Made by a program: the position numbers and the translations under genes. Under the pieces are notes generated by a model. It saw only the letters and a list, made by a program, of their open reading frames with translations, was not told the DNA's origin and made no database searches. Below, piece after piece: positions 1 through 10,672 of a DNA stretch of 64,000 nucleotides (positions are counted from its first letter, which is position 1; the number at the start of each line of letters is the position of its first letter). Source of the stretch: Aquarana catesbeiana. Taxonomy: Eukaryota > Chordata > Amphibia > Anura > Ranidae. The stretch covers positions 190,561,206 through 190,625,205 of the forward strand of contig NC_133329.1 of NCBI RefSeq assembly GCF_042186555.1, in the 5' to 3' direction.

Positions 1-1
1 T

Positions 2-1390
2 TTATCCTGGATAGGGAAGATTAATGCAATCAAAATGACTATTCTACCCAAATTGCTTTATCTATTCAGAGTCCTCCCTATTCCAATTCCTTCCTATTTT
101 TTGAGAATAGTACAAAAAAGAGCAACTTCGTTTATATGGGGCTCTTCTAAACCACGTATACCTATACACACACTACATCTTCCCAAAAATAAAGGAGGCC
201 TGGGATACCCTAATTTTACTAACTACTACAGAGCAGCACATTTGGCCAGTCTGTCCAAATACCATGCAAAACAGGAAATCCCATTATGGGTATTTATAGA
301 GGCTTCAGAAAATGACCCTCTATTAATATCAAGTTTATTATGGCTTGATCCTAAAGACCGCTTTAAAATTCAGAATCCCATAACTAAACACTTCTTATCT
401 CTCTGGGATAAACTAAAAACCAAATATCAGTTACAATCTCCACACAATCCTCTCCTTTCTTTTATCAGAAATCCGGCCTTTTATCCGGCATGGATCTACC
501 CAAATTCTTTTAAAGCTTGGACAACATCAGGCATTCAGACACTAAATGACTTCATAGCATCTAAATCATTCCTTTCATTCCCATCGCTTAGAGAAAAATA
601 TGATCTACCAAACTCTGAGATATTTAGATATCTCCAAATCAAAAATTTCTATACACCATTCCTAAAGGGGGATACACCATTATCCCAATTATCCATTTTT
701 GAATCAATCTGTACAAAAGATCCATTTGCTAAAGGTACAATTTCATCACTTTATAATCAATTATATGGAGTAGCAAATCTTAATAGACCCTCTTACGTTC
801 AGAGGTGGGAGGAGGACCTGGGACGAACTTTAGAAGACACGGACTGGTCTAACATATGGCTCACATCTAAGTCATCTTCACCCAACATCTTAGCACTGGA
901 GACAAATTATAAAGTCCTAACTCGCTGGTACCTTGTACCCGCTAGAGTGGCAAAATATTCACCTAATACCTCAGCTCTTTGTTTTCGAGGATGCCCAGAA
1001 ATAGGCACATATTTACACATATGGTGGACGTGCCCAGTAATCCAAACCTTCTGGAAGGAAGTCTTCGTGATTGCATCTAAAATATTTAAAAAAATAATAC
1101 AACCAGATCCATATTTAACTTTACTTAATCTAAAACCGGAATGGTTAACACTCTCTCAATTCAAACTTATGATCCAACTAATAACGGCTGCAAAACAAAC
1201 AGTGGCCAAGGCATGGAAATCTCCTACATTGGTACTAGCAGAAACAATTCATAGAATGAATAATACAATGTCCCATGCTAAGATGGTAGCCATCGATCAA
1301 AATCAAATTCCAAAATTTGAAAAACTTTGGCATCCTTGGATAAAACAGTTCCTGTCAAACTTCAATGACTCTGTCCTGTTGCCATGGTAA
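2..1390 (+). CDS. L1/Tx1-like LINE ORF2, C-terminal part (partial)
   Basis: The frame is open from the left edge of the window to a stop at 1388-1390, so the start lies outside. The first residues match the conserved stretch after the RT catalytic domain of L1/Tx1-clade LINEs (W-I-G-K-I-N-A-I-K-M then L-P-K-L-L-Y). Around residues 315-340 comes a Cys-x3-Cys-x7-His-x4-Cys cluster ending W-T-C-P, the usual C-terminal zinc-knuckle-like motif of this clade. The protein would reverse transcribe LINE RNA at a nicked target in the nucleus. The 450-codon open frame suggests a fairly young copy. Endonuclease and RT core are not visible here. Confidence 0.85.
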   Translation, partial: LSWIGKINAIKMTILPKLLYLFRVLPIPIPSYFLRIVQKRATSFIWGSSKPRIPIHTLHLPKNKGGLGYPNFTNYYRAAHLASLSKYHAKQEIPLWVFIEASENDPLLISSLLWLDPKDRFKIQNPITKHFLSLWDKLKTKYQLQSPHNPLLSFIRNPAFYPAWIYPNSFKAWTTSGIQTLNDFIASKSFLSFPSLREKYDLPNSEIFRYLQIKNFYTPFLKGDTPLSQLSIFESICTKDPFAKGTISSLYNQLYGVANLNRPSYVQRWEEDLGRTLEDTDWSNIWLTSKSSSPNILALETNYKVLTRWYLVPARVAKYSPNTSALCFRGCPEIGTYLHIWWTCPVIQTFWKEVFVIASKIFKKIIQPDPYLTLLNLKPEWLTLSQFKLMIQLITAAKQTVAKAWKSPTLVLAETIHRMNNTMSHAKMVAIDQNQIPKFEKLWHPWIKQFLSNFNDSVLLPW

Positions 1391-1879
1391 CAGATTAAAT
1401 GACTTACAGAGACACCCATTCTAAGGCTTCAAAGAGAACTAAAAAGAATAATAAACTGACGAGCGGGACAACCTTGTGGACCATACCTCTACCTTTCAAC
1501 CCTTTTTCTTCTTTCTCTTTCCTTTTCTCCACCTTACGATTAAAGCTCATTATCAGAATTTATTTGACCTATATACACTCTACTTGTAAACAATATGTAT
1601 AGTAGGTATAAATCATTTAAATACCTACAAAAGTAACTAAGGAGATGATATATATCTTTAATTTAGGTTTACGTGAACCCAATGTTTAATATTTGAAATT
1701 TCATGATATTTACCTATATAAACCCTACTGTAAAACAATGAGCTTACTTTATAGATCCTTGTAAACTTACTTTATGTATCTTTATAACATTGTATACTCA
1801 ATAAACTTCTTTTGACAAGGAAATAAGGTATGTAAAAATTGGTGCTGCGCTGTTCTTTATAAAAAAAAAAAAAAAAAAA
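1391..1879 (+). mobile_element. LINE 3' UTR and poly-A tail
   Basis: AT-rich non-coding sequence follows the ORF2 stop. An AATAAA signal lies at 1800-1805 and a run of 19 A at 1861-1879. This is the expected 3' end of the LINE that fills the left edge. The last ~60 bp (from 1821) also form the outer part of the palindrome that follows, so the true LINE end could be nearer 1820. Confidence 0.7.
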
Positions 1880-3304
1880 CTATGCTGCTAGAGGTAGTAG
1901 TACAAAGGTAAATGAACACGTAAAATTATATAAACATATAAAAAACCAGAAACAATATAAGAATAAGTACAATCAATATAGAGCACTTCTATACCCAATA
2001 GGTGCAGTGTGATATTCCACAATAATCGGTGGTAATGGCAAAGTGCAAGAAAATCATTCAATAAAGACTTAAGGCCAGATGTGATAAGTATCTTACTGGA
2101 AACACTAAAATCAATATACAATCACTAAAAACCTCAATGGATCGTGCAAGTAGGCAAAAAACAGCAATTAATAAATTAAATGTGCAACGTGCAATCGATA
2201 TATGCAAAGATTGTTTTCTGTATGTTTGTTTTTTTTTTTTTTTTTTTTTTTTTCTTGTAAGTGAAGTGAGTAGAGGAGATCACCCCCATGCTCTCAGCAC
2301 CTTATTGCACTTTTTTGCACATTTTCTAATTAGCCACACTAAGAGGATTTAATCTCATTGGACTACATTCCCAGTCCCATTATATATTTTGCACATGTTT
2401 GCCTTTGTTTGAATTTTCACAAGTTCTACAGTGGACTTGGTTATATGTTTATACACTACATTTGCAATCTTTGCACATATTGATTGCATGTTGCACATTT
2501 AATTTATTCATTGCTGGTTTTTGCACAATGTTTTTTGCCTACTTGCACGATCCATTGAGGTTTTTAGTGATTGTATATTGATGTTTCCAGTAAGATACTT
2601 ATCACATCTGGCCTTAAGTCTTTATTGAATGATTTTCTTGCACTTTGCTATTACCACTGATTATTGTGGAATATCACACTGCACCTATTGGGTATAGAAG
2701 TGTTCTATATTGATTGTACTTATTCTTATATTGTTTTTTATATGTTTATATCATTGTTAGAAAAGTTTTAAATGTTTATTGTGTGACTATTAGATAAACA
2801 ATAACCCTGCGACTTTTCTTAAGATGACTTCTGAGCACATTGTTGTATTAACTTGCTATATCGTTTGCTTTAACTAACTCCATAGTAAGTTGTAGTATGA
2901 TTAGGCTTAACCATATATGGTAGAACAAGAATGTACAGGAAACGCTAATTAGCGAAATAAAGTACCATTTTGTACCAGGCACGCTATCTGTGTTTCCTCA
3001 GCCAATAGAAGCGTTATAGCTATATTATTGTAGGTATTAGGAGTGGGGGATGTACATCTTTGTATTCTTACTGCATCTTTTTGCTTGTAAGCATCATCCA
3101 TTTGTGTGACACATCTGAAATAAATTGTCTGCTTTTCAATGCATCTGGAGTTCGACTGATCACAAGAGGAGAGTAATCCTAACAATCATTTTACGTGTTC
3201 ATTTACCTTTGTACTACTACCTCTAGCAGCATAGGTTTTTTTTTTTTTTTTTTTTTTTGTTTTTTTAAGAACAGCGCAGCACCAATTTTTACATACCTTA
3301 TTTG
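1821..3304. repeat. Long palindrome (fold-back repeat) with LTR in one arm
   Basis: The left arm (about 1821-2213) is the reverse complement of the right arm (about 2464-2754 continuing at 3190-3304). Matching blocks include the AAATAAGGTATG outer end, the poly-A/poly-T block, the TATGCTGCTAGAGG block and the innermost TGCAAAGATTG. The arms are roughly 390 bp each and differ by scattered substitutions and a small indel near 2520. The loop (2214-2463) has a long T run and no recognisable gene. The right arm is split by the LTR at 2755-3184. No open frame of note. Confidence 0.85.
2755..3184 (+). mobile_element. Solo LTR of an endogenous retrovirus-like element
   Basis: 430 bp starting TGTTAG and ending CTAACA, flanked by a 5-bp direct repeat ATCAT (2750-2754 and 3185-3189). 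This is the classic footprint of a retroviral or LTR-retrotransposon insertion reduced to one LTR by recombination. AATAAA signals lie near 2957 and 3118. A second copy of the same LTR family lies on the minus strand at 16389-16817. Orientation is inferred from the polyadenylation signals. Confidence 0.85.
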
Positions 3305-3680
3305 TATTGCTGTATGGGCTGAGTTTGACCTATATTCGGTGCTTGCAGCAGTTCAACGTTCATTGCCCTTCGTTTACATGGTAGCGCAGGAACAACTATA
3401 CATTTCGTTATCTTGCACTTATATTTTTTTCCCACTCAACCATACTTAGCTATTTTTCTCTTAGTCATCTTCCAGGACGGCACACCTGAGAGATGAGAGG
3501 CTCCTCCCTACAGGAAACACAATCAATCGACAGCTGTTTTAAGTCCCCACCCTTCCCCTTGATCGTCAGTTTTTGATTGTGTTTCTCCCTACACAGCGAA
3601 ACCGTTTGTTTTTTTTCCAAATGACCCGAAGCCTGGGGCTGGTGGTCCCCCCCTGGGAGCCGGACCAAATGCCTGGGAAG

Positions 3681-3769
3681 GCCTACGGCCACATCACCCT
3701 GAAAGTGAAAGAGGGCGCCGCCTGCCTCTAAGCAGGGTCGGGCCTGGTTAGTACCTGATGGGCCTCTGG
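3681..3769 (+). repeat. 5S rRNA-derived segment with Pol III promoter boxes
   Basis: The segment opens with GCCTACGGCCACATCACCCT, one change from the start of vertebrate 5S rRNA. After a scrambled ~30 bp it resumes with CTAAGCAGGGTCGGGCCTGG and TTAGTACCTGATGGG, covering the A-box, intermediate element and most of the C-box. The 3' third of 5S is missing. It sits about 230 bp inside the left end of element A. It could be a captured 5S pseudogene or the head of a 5S-derived (SINE3-type) SINE. Identity with 5S is judged from memory of the gene. Confidence 0.75.
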
Positions 3770-4139
3770 GTCTGGCCGGGTATATTTATCCTTTCTGGGG
3801 GGTTCCCCTATCCTTTCCTCAGGGGGGGCAGCAGAAACTGGAAGAGCCCCCCTGAGAGCTGAAGGCCCCTGGGTACAGTGGTGTCCCCAGAACTTCAGGG
3901 GCCTTTTTCCTGTCCCCCCCCCCCCCCTTACCTGTCCGGGCGTCCGTTCAGACAGGGGTGCTGGCTGTCAGTTCTTTCCAGGGCCCCCGACTTCCTGGGC
4001 CCCTGGTAGCTCGCGTGGGCTGCTGGGGAGGGCGCCGCCTGAACGACCCGTGTTCTTACCCAGGAGGGAAGGCTGAGAGTCAGCAGGAGCAGGCGCCCAC
4101 ATCCCCCTTTCGAGGAGGCACCAGTTCACTACGGTGGAT

Positions 4140-4735
4140 GTCTGCCTAAACCACCTCAGAATGGAATGAGGAACGTACGGCATTGCCCCCCCCAGGTGTA
4201 TATACTGACTGGCAGGACACAGCCTAACCTTGCAGCTCCCTATGGGGACAGCAGTTGGGGGGGCACTTTGGCAGCTATCCTCCTTGCGTGTGGACCATAA
4301 GGATGGAAAAGCAAGCCCGGTGGCTGTGGCAAAAGGGGAAGACGGCAACGGTGAGTACTTTCCTTTACCATGTGAATTTAGCTGCAAAATCCCCAATCCC
4401 AGCCAGATGGTTTCTGGGCATTTGGGATAATCTCCCATGGGGTCTAGATTCAAATAGCCCAGAAGCTTCTGCTAAAAACACCAGCTACAGCTCCCTCTTA
4501 CATCACAGATGCTGTATGGTGGACAAGTGGTGCAGAGGAGCGAGTGTGCCTAAACCACCTCAGATGGGAAAGAGGTAGGTAAGGCATTTCTTCCCCTTCC
4601 CCCTGTATTTACTGAGTGGTGCAGTGCAGGACCTGGGGTCTGCATAACAAAATAGCCCAGAAGCTACTGTTAAAACCACCAGCCACAGCTCCCTCTTACA
4701 GCAGAGACACTGTGGTTATCACAACAGTAGGTTGC
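4140..4735 (+). repeat. Diverged direct repeats inside element A
   Basis: The phrase CCTAAACCACCTCAGA occurs at about 4146 and 4550. AATAGCCCAGAAGCT plus the following CACCAGC-ACAGCTCCCTCTTAC block occurs at about 4455 and 4652. The region therefore contains overlapping repeat units of about 400 and 200 bp. No coding potential recognised. Confidence 0.6.
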
Positions 4736-5249
4736 GAGCCTCTCCCTGCATGTCCGGTTGTGGGACATTAGTAGGGATGAATAGAGCGAAGGGGGGGGCC
4801 TGGTAGATACAAAGCGTTCCTTACAGGCCAGGTATACCACTGAACAATTTATGGATTGTGCAATGGTTGAAAGATTCAGGAGTAAGCTCTCCTGGCCAGC
4901 AGGTGCACTAGGTTATATGGCCCTATTAACCCAGCTGCTAGGAATCTGAAGTCATAAGCTCCAACCTCCCACTCCACCTTTACATTGTGGTTATATTATA
5001 GTGCAGGAGGTAAGAAAAACCTTTTTGTTGGTTTGGGCTACAGTCAACTCAGTGACAGATCTAAAGGCGATTTACCATAAATCGCTTCCTATATCCTTTA
5101 AGGTTTTTCTGTGCAAACATATGCAAGAGCTAGCTAGATACATGATTGCGTGTTTAAGGCCTGCAAGTGGCTATTTTCCTCCAGGCTAAATTGGTGACCA
5201 CCTTTTCTAGAGGCTGTCCTAAATTGGTCTCTAGGGCTGGGCTCATTGA

Positions 5250-5716
5250 GGGTCGGTTCACACATGGGCAACACGACTTTAGCGCGACTTTGTACCGTGG
5301 CTTCAACGCGGCTTCAACGCGGCTTCAGCGCGGCTTCAGCGCGACTTTAGCGCGACTTCAGCGCGACTTCGGCAAACTAGGAGGCGACTTGAAGTCGCCT
5401 CCATGACAGGCGACTTCGCCTGTGGCCAATCACGGGGCAATCAGCTCTCTGGGAGGGAGGGGGGGAGGGAGGGGTTTTCCCTGCAAAGTCGCTTGACTTT
5501 ACAGAGAGATCCGACTTGGAGGCGACTTCCATTGATTTCTATGGTACAGGTCGCCTACCAAGTCGGATCAAAGTAGTACAGGGAGTACGCTCTGAAGTCG
5601 GAGCGACTTCAGTAGCGTCTATTAAGACGCTAGCGTTCACTCCCATTCAAACTATTTCTGGGGCGACTTGAGGGCGTACAAGTCGGATCCCAAGTCGCCC
5701 CAGTGTGAACCGAGCC
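5250..5716. mobile_element. Harbinger-like MITE (TIR element)
   Basis: Ends are GGGTCGGTTCACAC and GTGTGAACCGAGCC, inverted repeats with one mismatch. Direct TGA triplets flank it (5247-5249 and 5717-5719). The interior is rich in GCGACTT / AAGTCGC motifs. There is no transposase. TNA triplet duplications are typical of PIF/Harbinger elements; the superfamily is inferred from that alone. Confidence 0.65.
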
Positions 5717-5984
5717 TGAGACTTTAGTTTCTGATCAGCCCCACCTGTGTGTGAGCTGGCCAGCGTTTGCTCAGTCTACGGAGGTAAGGTAGGACAACAG
5801 CTACTATAGTAAGGTGTCTAACCATTTTAGGATTTGTTCCTTCACTGGAGGTGAAGTATTAGTATCTACAGCCCAGGCTATGCCTAGGGATCAAATTGCT
5901 TTGGTTATTTCATAAAGGGATACACCATGACTCCTCCTTGGTTGCACACCAGTAGACCTCAGTAGTGAAGGTTTGTCCTTGCTG

Positions 5985-8065
5985 GGATGTTTTGTGGCAC
6001 AGCAGAAATGCACATTGAGATTTGTGACATTTCTGCTCATAATGGGTATATTGCTGTACATCAGAAATGCACTGCACTGAAGCTTGGTTGTTGTCTGTTT
6101 ATATCCTAAAGGGTACTGCCTTATTTGGCTACAGACCAGAAAAATACAACAGGGAAGGTGGTCTGTACTTTCTGGTCTTGTGACGCATGGCGGAAATGCA
6201 CATCATTGAGTCTTGTGACATCTCTGCTCATATTTGTTATATTGCTGCACATCAGACATACTCAAAATTGAGTTCTGTCTGGGGTTTTTTGTGTCCTGTA
6301 TTACTGCCTTATTGGTTGCTTATTAGAAAGGCAGTAGTGAATATTGATGGTCCTGAATTGTTGGGAAATACAAATTGAACCTGTGCCAGGGGTAGTACTT
6401 GTACTGCCTTTGGTAATCGGTGCAGCCCCGCAAAGTGGCGTCGGGCTGACAGTGCTATTAATGGCAAAGGCTGCTGATTTTAGGCATCCGATTTGACATG
6501 TTGAGTCGCATGCCAAATCCCTTCAATATGGATGTGCTATCTCTATTCAGATTGTTATATTGTTGCACATCAGATATATACAAGATTGAAGGTTGTCTGT
6601 CCTTTTATGTCTTACATAGACTGCCTTATTGGCTGCATATCAGAAGGGACACAGCAGTGAGGTTGCTTGTCCTTTTCTGATTTGTTTTTGCTGCCTCAGC
6701 AGGGAGACACATTGAGGGTGGTGGCGTCTCTGCTCGGTATTGGTATATTACTACACATCAGACATACACAAAGATTGAAGATTATTTGTGTCCTGTATGT
6801 TCTATATTTACTGCCTTATCGGCTGCATATCAGAAAGGCACAGCAGTGAGGGGTGTCTTTTCTGTTTCTCATTGTTCTACCTTGCTGCTTCTTAAGGATA
6901 CACAGCAGGGGGTTGTTGGCTGCACGCCTCCAGGGAGATACAGCATTGGGGACCCCTCGCTTGTTCAACCAGAAAATTGTAAGTTACCTGCGACCTGTGT
7001 AATCTTGAGGTCTGTGGATCCAGAAAGCAGGGTCTGCTTGGTGGCGCTGCGACCTGGAAGTTGCACAGACACGAATGGTACCCATTGGAAGCCATAGTGT
7101 ATGACTTTTCTCTTGCGTTTTTGCGGTTGCAGGTTGGGTCGCACAGGTGTGGGTGCCCTAAGTTTTATCGGTCCCTTCTGGTTGAGGTTTTGCTACACAA
7201 CAAGAATAGACATCATGGAGTTATTGCCTTACTTTGCAATACACCAGAAAGATCGCAGCTAGGAAGGCTGTCTTTTTATGTGGCTGCACAGCAGAAATAC
7301 TCAACATTGAAGCTTGTTGGTGCTTTCTGTTTCAGATTCCCTTACCTTACTGCACTTCAGAAAAACACAATGCTGCAGGTTGCTTGGGTCCTTTCTGTGT
7401 TGGTTCTATGTGACTGCACTACAGAACTACGTAACAGAAAAGATATTGTCTTGTGTGCCATATTGATCTTATAACTGTATTTGGTGGTTCGTCAGAAATA
7501 CGCAACATAGAAGTTTGGATCTTTCTGTCCTATATTTATGGCCCTGTTTTGCTGTACATCAGTAAAACTCCACCGTAAACAGGACGGGAGTCCTTTATGT
7601 ATATATATCAGTTATGACCTAGCTAGCTGCACTTCAGAAAAACGCAGCATTTAGGGTCGGTTTACACTGAGGCAGCATGACTTACAGCGCGACTGCCTCA
7701 GGCGACCCAGGACACGACTCAGCGGCGACTTGCGAAACGACTTCTGTATAGTCGTACAGGAACCTTTTTCTAAGTCGGAGCGACTTGCATTGCGCCGATT
7801 AGAACGGTTCCATTGCACAGAACAGGACTCTACTTGTCAGGTGACTAGGTCGCCTGACAAGTCGTCCCAGTGTGAACCAAGGCTGAGGGTTTGCGTGTGT
7901 CTTAATGTTTTTACATATTGGCTGCACATCAGAAAGCCAGACTGTGAGGACTGTTTGTCTACATTGAAGTTCAGATTTGGGTCTCTCCCATATTTGATAT
8001 GTTGGTTTAGCTAGCCACACTCGGATACACATTATTGTCTATGCTTGTGTCCTTTCTGTCTAAAT
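5985..8065 (+). repeat. Degenerate ~65-72 bp tandem array inside element A
   Basis: About twenty diverged copies of a unit of roughly 60-72 bp. Each unit centres on GCTGC-ACATCAGAAA-TACACA, followed by an ATTGAAG..TTG block and a pyrimidine-rich TCCTTTCTGT block. Clear copies begin near 6059, 6249, 6560, 6626, 6754, 6825, 7241, 7288, 7352, 7417, 7490, 7555, 7629 and 7925. The array is interrupted near 6390-6500 and by the MITE at 7654-7883. All frames are broken, so it is not a coding repeat. Confidence 0.7.
7654..7883. mobile_element. Short Harbinger-like MITE
   Basis: Ends GGGTCGGTTTACACTG and CAGTGTGAACCAAGGC are inverted repeats of the same family as the element at 5250-5716, and the interior is again rich in CGACTT motifs. 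Flanking triplets TTA and TGA are imperfectly matched. It splits a copy of the surrounding tandem repeat, so it came later. Confidence 0.6.
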
Positions 8066-9041
8066 CTTTTGTGTTGGGTCCACAATCTATGATCTTTTTT
8101 AATTTGTGATATTAATAATGCATGTATCACCTTTTTGTATTTCAGCCCTCTTCCGTGGAGGGGCCTGGCTGCAGACGTCGCATGTCAGAAAGCCTCAGCC
8201 CCTTACATTCAGGAATGCTGGAACCATTTCCTAGGGTTGAAGCCCAGTAGGGTTATAGGACACTGGAGGAAGGCGATAAAGAATCACCCTGCTTAGTAAG
8301 AACTTGGGAAGCTCTGTTCAGAGGAGTATTATGACCTGAAGATGAAGTATAAAGATGTATACCCGACCGAATAGCTTACGGCTCGGTGCATGGCCTTCAT
8401 CTCACCCTTCTAGCAGAACTAGATGTAGCAGTAGAAGTGTTATACTCCTGCTATGAACTTTATTCTCCTGAAGTAGGCACTCAGGCGTAAGTAAAGCCAC
8501 AGAGTGGGCATGCCTTAAACCCAGGGATCAAGCCTCGGTTAATCTATTACTCTTAAGTAGGCTTCCCTTTAGTCTTTGCTGATGTAAAGATAAAAATGAA
8601 CAAAAAAGGTCTGTTAGGGGCCCACCTTTTTTTGCAGTTTTAATTCCCTGAACAGGGTAGTGTTAAGACAGGCCCTCTTAGTGATCAATGAGTGTCCTTG
8701 TCTTACAACACAGGTCTCTGATTAATCTTTAGGGGTTCTAAGTAGCACCTACAGGCACAATAGGCCATGGTTGTTAGATGTGTGAGACAGGCAACATTGC
8801 TAACCTACAAGTTTAACATGTTTTCTGATTCCATCTTTAAGAGCTCACTCCACCTAGGCCCTGCATCCGAAGCAGAGAAGGCAGGGACATCGGTGGAGTA
8901 GACCTGCAGACCAGCCGCATGATCCAGCTATAATACCTTCATCAAGCATATGGAGTGGAGGTAAAACTCGCTGCAGAACCAAGGTCCGCCAAGAGGGTCT
9001 TGCAGTGGTCCCACCCTAAGGTAGGCCTGAGGTACTTGATT
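8066..9041. other. Right interior of element A, no recognisable gene
   Basis: Unique-looking sequence without a long open frame. Only 8999-9022 (GTCTTGCAGTGGTCCCACCC then TAAG) can be linked to the C-terminus of a DIRS recombinase. The rest resembles nothing I recognise. Confidence 0.5.
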
Positions 9042-9142
9042 ATCCTCTCAGGTGTGCTGTCCTGGAAGATGACTAAGAGAAAATTGACAGTTACTTACCG
9101 GTAACTGTTTTTCTAGGATATCTTCCAGGACGGCAGGCCTAC
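9042..9142 (+). repeat. DIRS A internal complementary region
   Basis: The first half (to about 9081) is the reverse complement of the first ~40 bp of element A, with the GATGACTAAGAGAAAA junction. The second half is the reverse complement of the last ~55 bp (GTTACTTACCGGTAACTG and GATATCTTCCAGGACGGCA). In the DIRS replication model this region bridges the two ends to template a circular DNA. One C/T difference from the left terminus is visible (GTGTGCTGTCC here, GTGTGCCGTCC in the complement). Confidence 0.9.
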
Positions 9143-9386
9143 TTCCCGCCCGTTGGAGGGAAAATGGTAGAACACTAGAAGGTGAGTACCTATGAGGAAT
9201 GATTTCCCTTGTGAACCAGGTTCAGGAGTTACTTCTCTACAAACTGAGGATCAAGGGGAAGGGTGGGGACTTAAAACAGCTGTCGATTGATTTTGTTTCC
9301 TGTAGGGAGGAGCCTCTCATCTCTCAGGTGTGCCGTCCTGGAAGATATCCTAGAAAAACAGTTACCGGTAAGTAACTGTCAATTTT

Positions 9387-10092
9387 CTGCTTCTCAAATA
9401 TTTGTTAAACATTTAGATAACACTTGCGTCTGGTCTAGTTCTTTTGCTAGACCCATCAGTGATATGACAATTGGATCACCTTTACCTGAAGTTGCAGCTC
9501 CAACTGTTTGGTTCCTATGAGTCCGACCGAGGGTTGTCCCCGAGCAGGCTGCCCAGATGTAGCACAGTCTCCCAGACAATGTTGTCCAGTGGTACCTGAG
9601 ACGGTGCAGTAATTCAAGACGCCGGCTCGGGTCCAATCCCCAAGGGCCATATAGTGCAATGTCATCTGGTATTTTACATATTTATCTGCTTAATACATCG
9701 GCTAGCAAGGTGTTGGCTGCCTTACAGAGCGAAGCCATAAGACAATTCAAGTATCTTTAAGCATTTGAAAAGTTTCCTGCTTCTCTGCCAGCTCCCAATC
9801 TGTCACTGATAGGCAAGCAGGCTACAACACAAGGGGAGGGGGGGTGAAGTGAGTCCAGTGTCTAACTGCCAGTTTTACAAACGCACAGAACATGAGATGT
9901 GAAGAATAATTTTTTGCTGGTTACTTAAACTCCTATTATCAACCCATACCTTTTTTTGATCTTTGGGTCCTAACAATGTAAGTTTATCCACCAAATCCTA
10001 ACACTTTTACAGTTTACTATTTGCATCCAAACTTCCCCTCCCACTTGGCACATTAGGAACACAGCAGCCTCATAAGCAGGCACAAAACATTC
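9387..10092. other. Interval between DIRS A and B, unassigned
   Basis: No recognised gene. Minus-strand frames of 70-80 codons overlap at 9394-9665 but show no motif I can name. By position it may be the continuation of the minus-strand retroviral leader (15623-16366) on the other side of element B. I cannot confirm this from sequence. Confidence 0.3.
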
Positions 10093-10093
10093 T

Positions 10094-10210
10094 TTCTCCC
10101 TTCGTCTTTCAGGACAGCACCTGGAGAGAGCGCAGCTCCACCCACTTTCCCAGGAAACACTGCAGTCAGTTTCTTTAAAGACCGAACACTTCCACCATGG
10201 CCTCAGTTGT
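10094..10210 (+). repeat. DIRS B left inverted terminal repeat
   Basis: Reverse complement of 15472-15590: CGTCTTTCAGGACAGCACC, then GGAGCTGCGCTCTCTCC read in the opposite sense, down to the CCATGG-containing inner end. Required with the right copy and the internal complementary region for DIRS circle formation. Confidence 0.88.
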
Positions 10211-10429
10211 AGTGTTTCCTCCGCCATGGTAGAAGCGCTGCAGGGAACCAGGGGTGTGCTGCGCTTTCTCCAGGTGGTGAAAGTTTGGGCATACCGGATC
10301 GTTTTTCTTCTTTTCCTAAGACAGCCCAGCATCCTCCCTGACGTGTGGGGGATCCTCCGGTGCCTCCTCCTCTTCATGCTCGGCGACAGCCAGGCTGCGA
10401 GGGTCCCGCTCCTACAGACCGGTGGCAGG

Positions 10430-10672
10430 GCTGTGGAGTAGAGCGGCGTCTATTCCACGGGCCTCACGCCTTCCGGGTTCGGATGGCAAGCGTGTCATTT
10501 CCGACCGGGGGCGGGGCCTCGAGCGGCGCGACGCGGCTTCCGGTTCCGGCCGCTGGAACGCAGGAGGGGGGGGCGGTCTCCACGGCTGATTTCATTTCCG
10601 GCCCTCACAGCGGTGAGCGGCCCGGGAAAATCAAATAAAAGAGCACAAACGCCGCTGTGTGTCCTGTCAATA
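10430..10672 (+). promoter_or_regulatory. CpG-rich leader / probable promoter of DIRS B
   Basis: This stretch is much richer in CpG than its surroundings. It holds a GGGGCGGGGCC Sp1-type box near 10508 and several TTCCGG (ETS-type) motifs, immediately upstream of the first gag codon at 10673. No TATA box is obvious. Promoter function is inferred from composition and position. Confidence 0.5.

Larger units (their letters stand above)
3454..9386 (+). mobile_element. DIRS-type element A, non-coding composite (5.9 kb)
   Basis: Both termini and the internal complementary region (9042-9142) of a DIRS retrotransposon are present. The left end begins TTTTCTCTTAGTCATCTTCC. The right end closes with the CCGTCCTGGAAGATATCC block and TTACCGGTAAGTAACTGTC. 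The ~100 bp next to each end are inverted repeats of each other (3467-3570 against about 9250-9350). I find no gag, RT or RNase H. Just before the internal complementary region, 8999-9022 resembles the last codons of the recombinase gene seen intact in B (V-L-Q-..-V-V-P-P-stop). The body holds a 5S rRNA-like stretch, direct repeats, two MITEs and a degenerate tandem array. It must have depended on enzymes supplied in trans. Confidence 0.85.

Noticed and set aside
3968..4453. 161-codon minus-strand frame
   Set aside because: Lies within element A, no motif, and overlaps direct repeats on the other strand.
5985..8065. CRISPR-like repeat array
   Set aside because: Units are directly adjacent and diverged, without constant repeats and unique spacers, and the genome is clearly eukaryotic.
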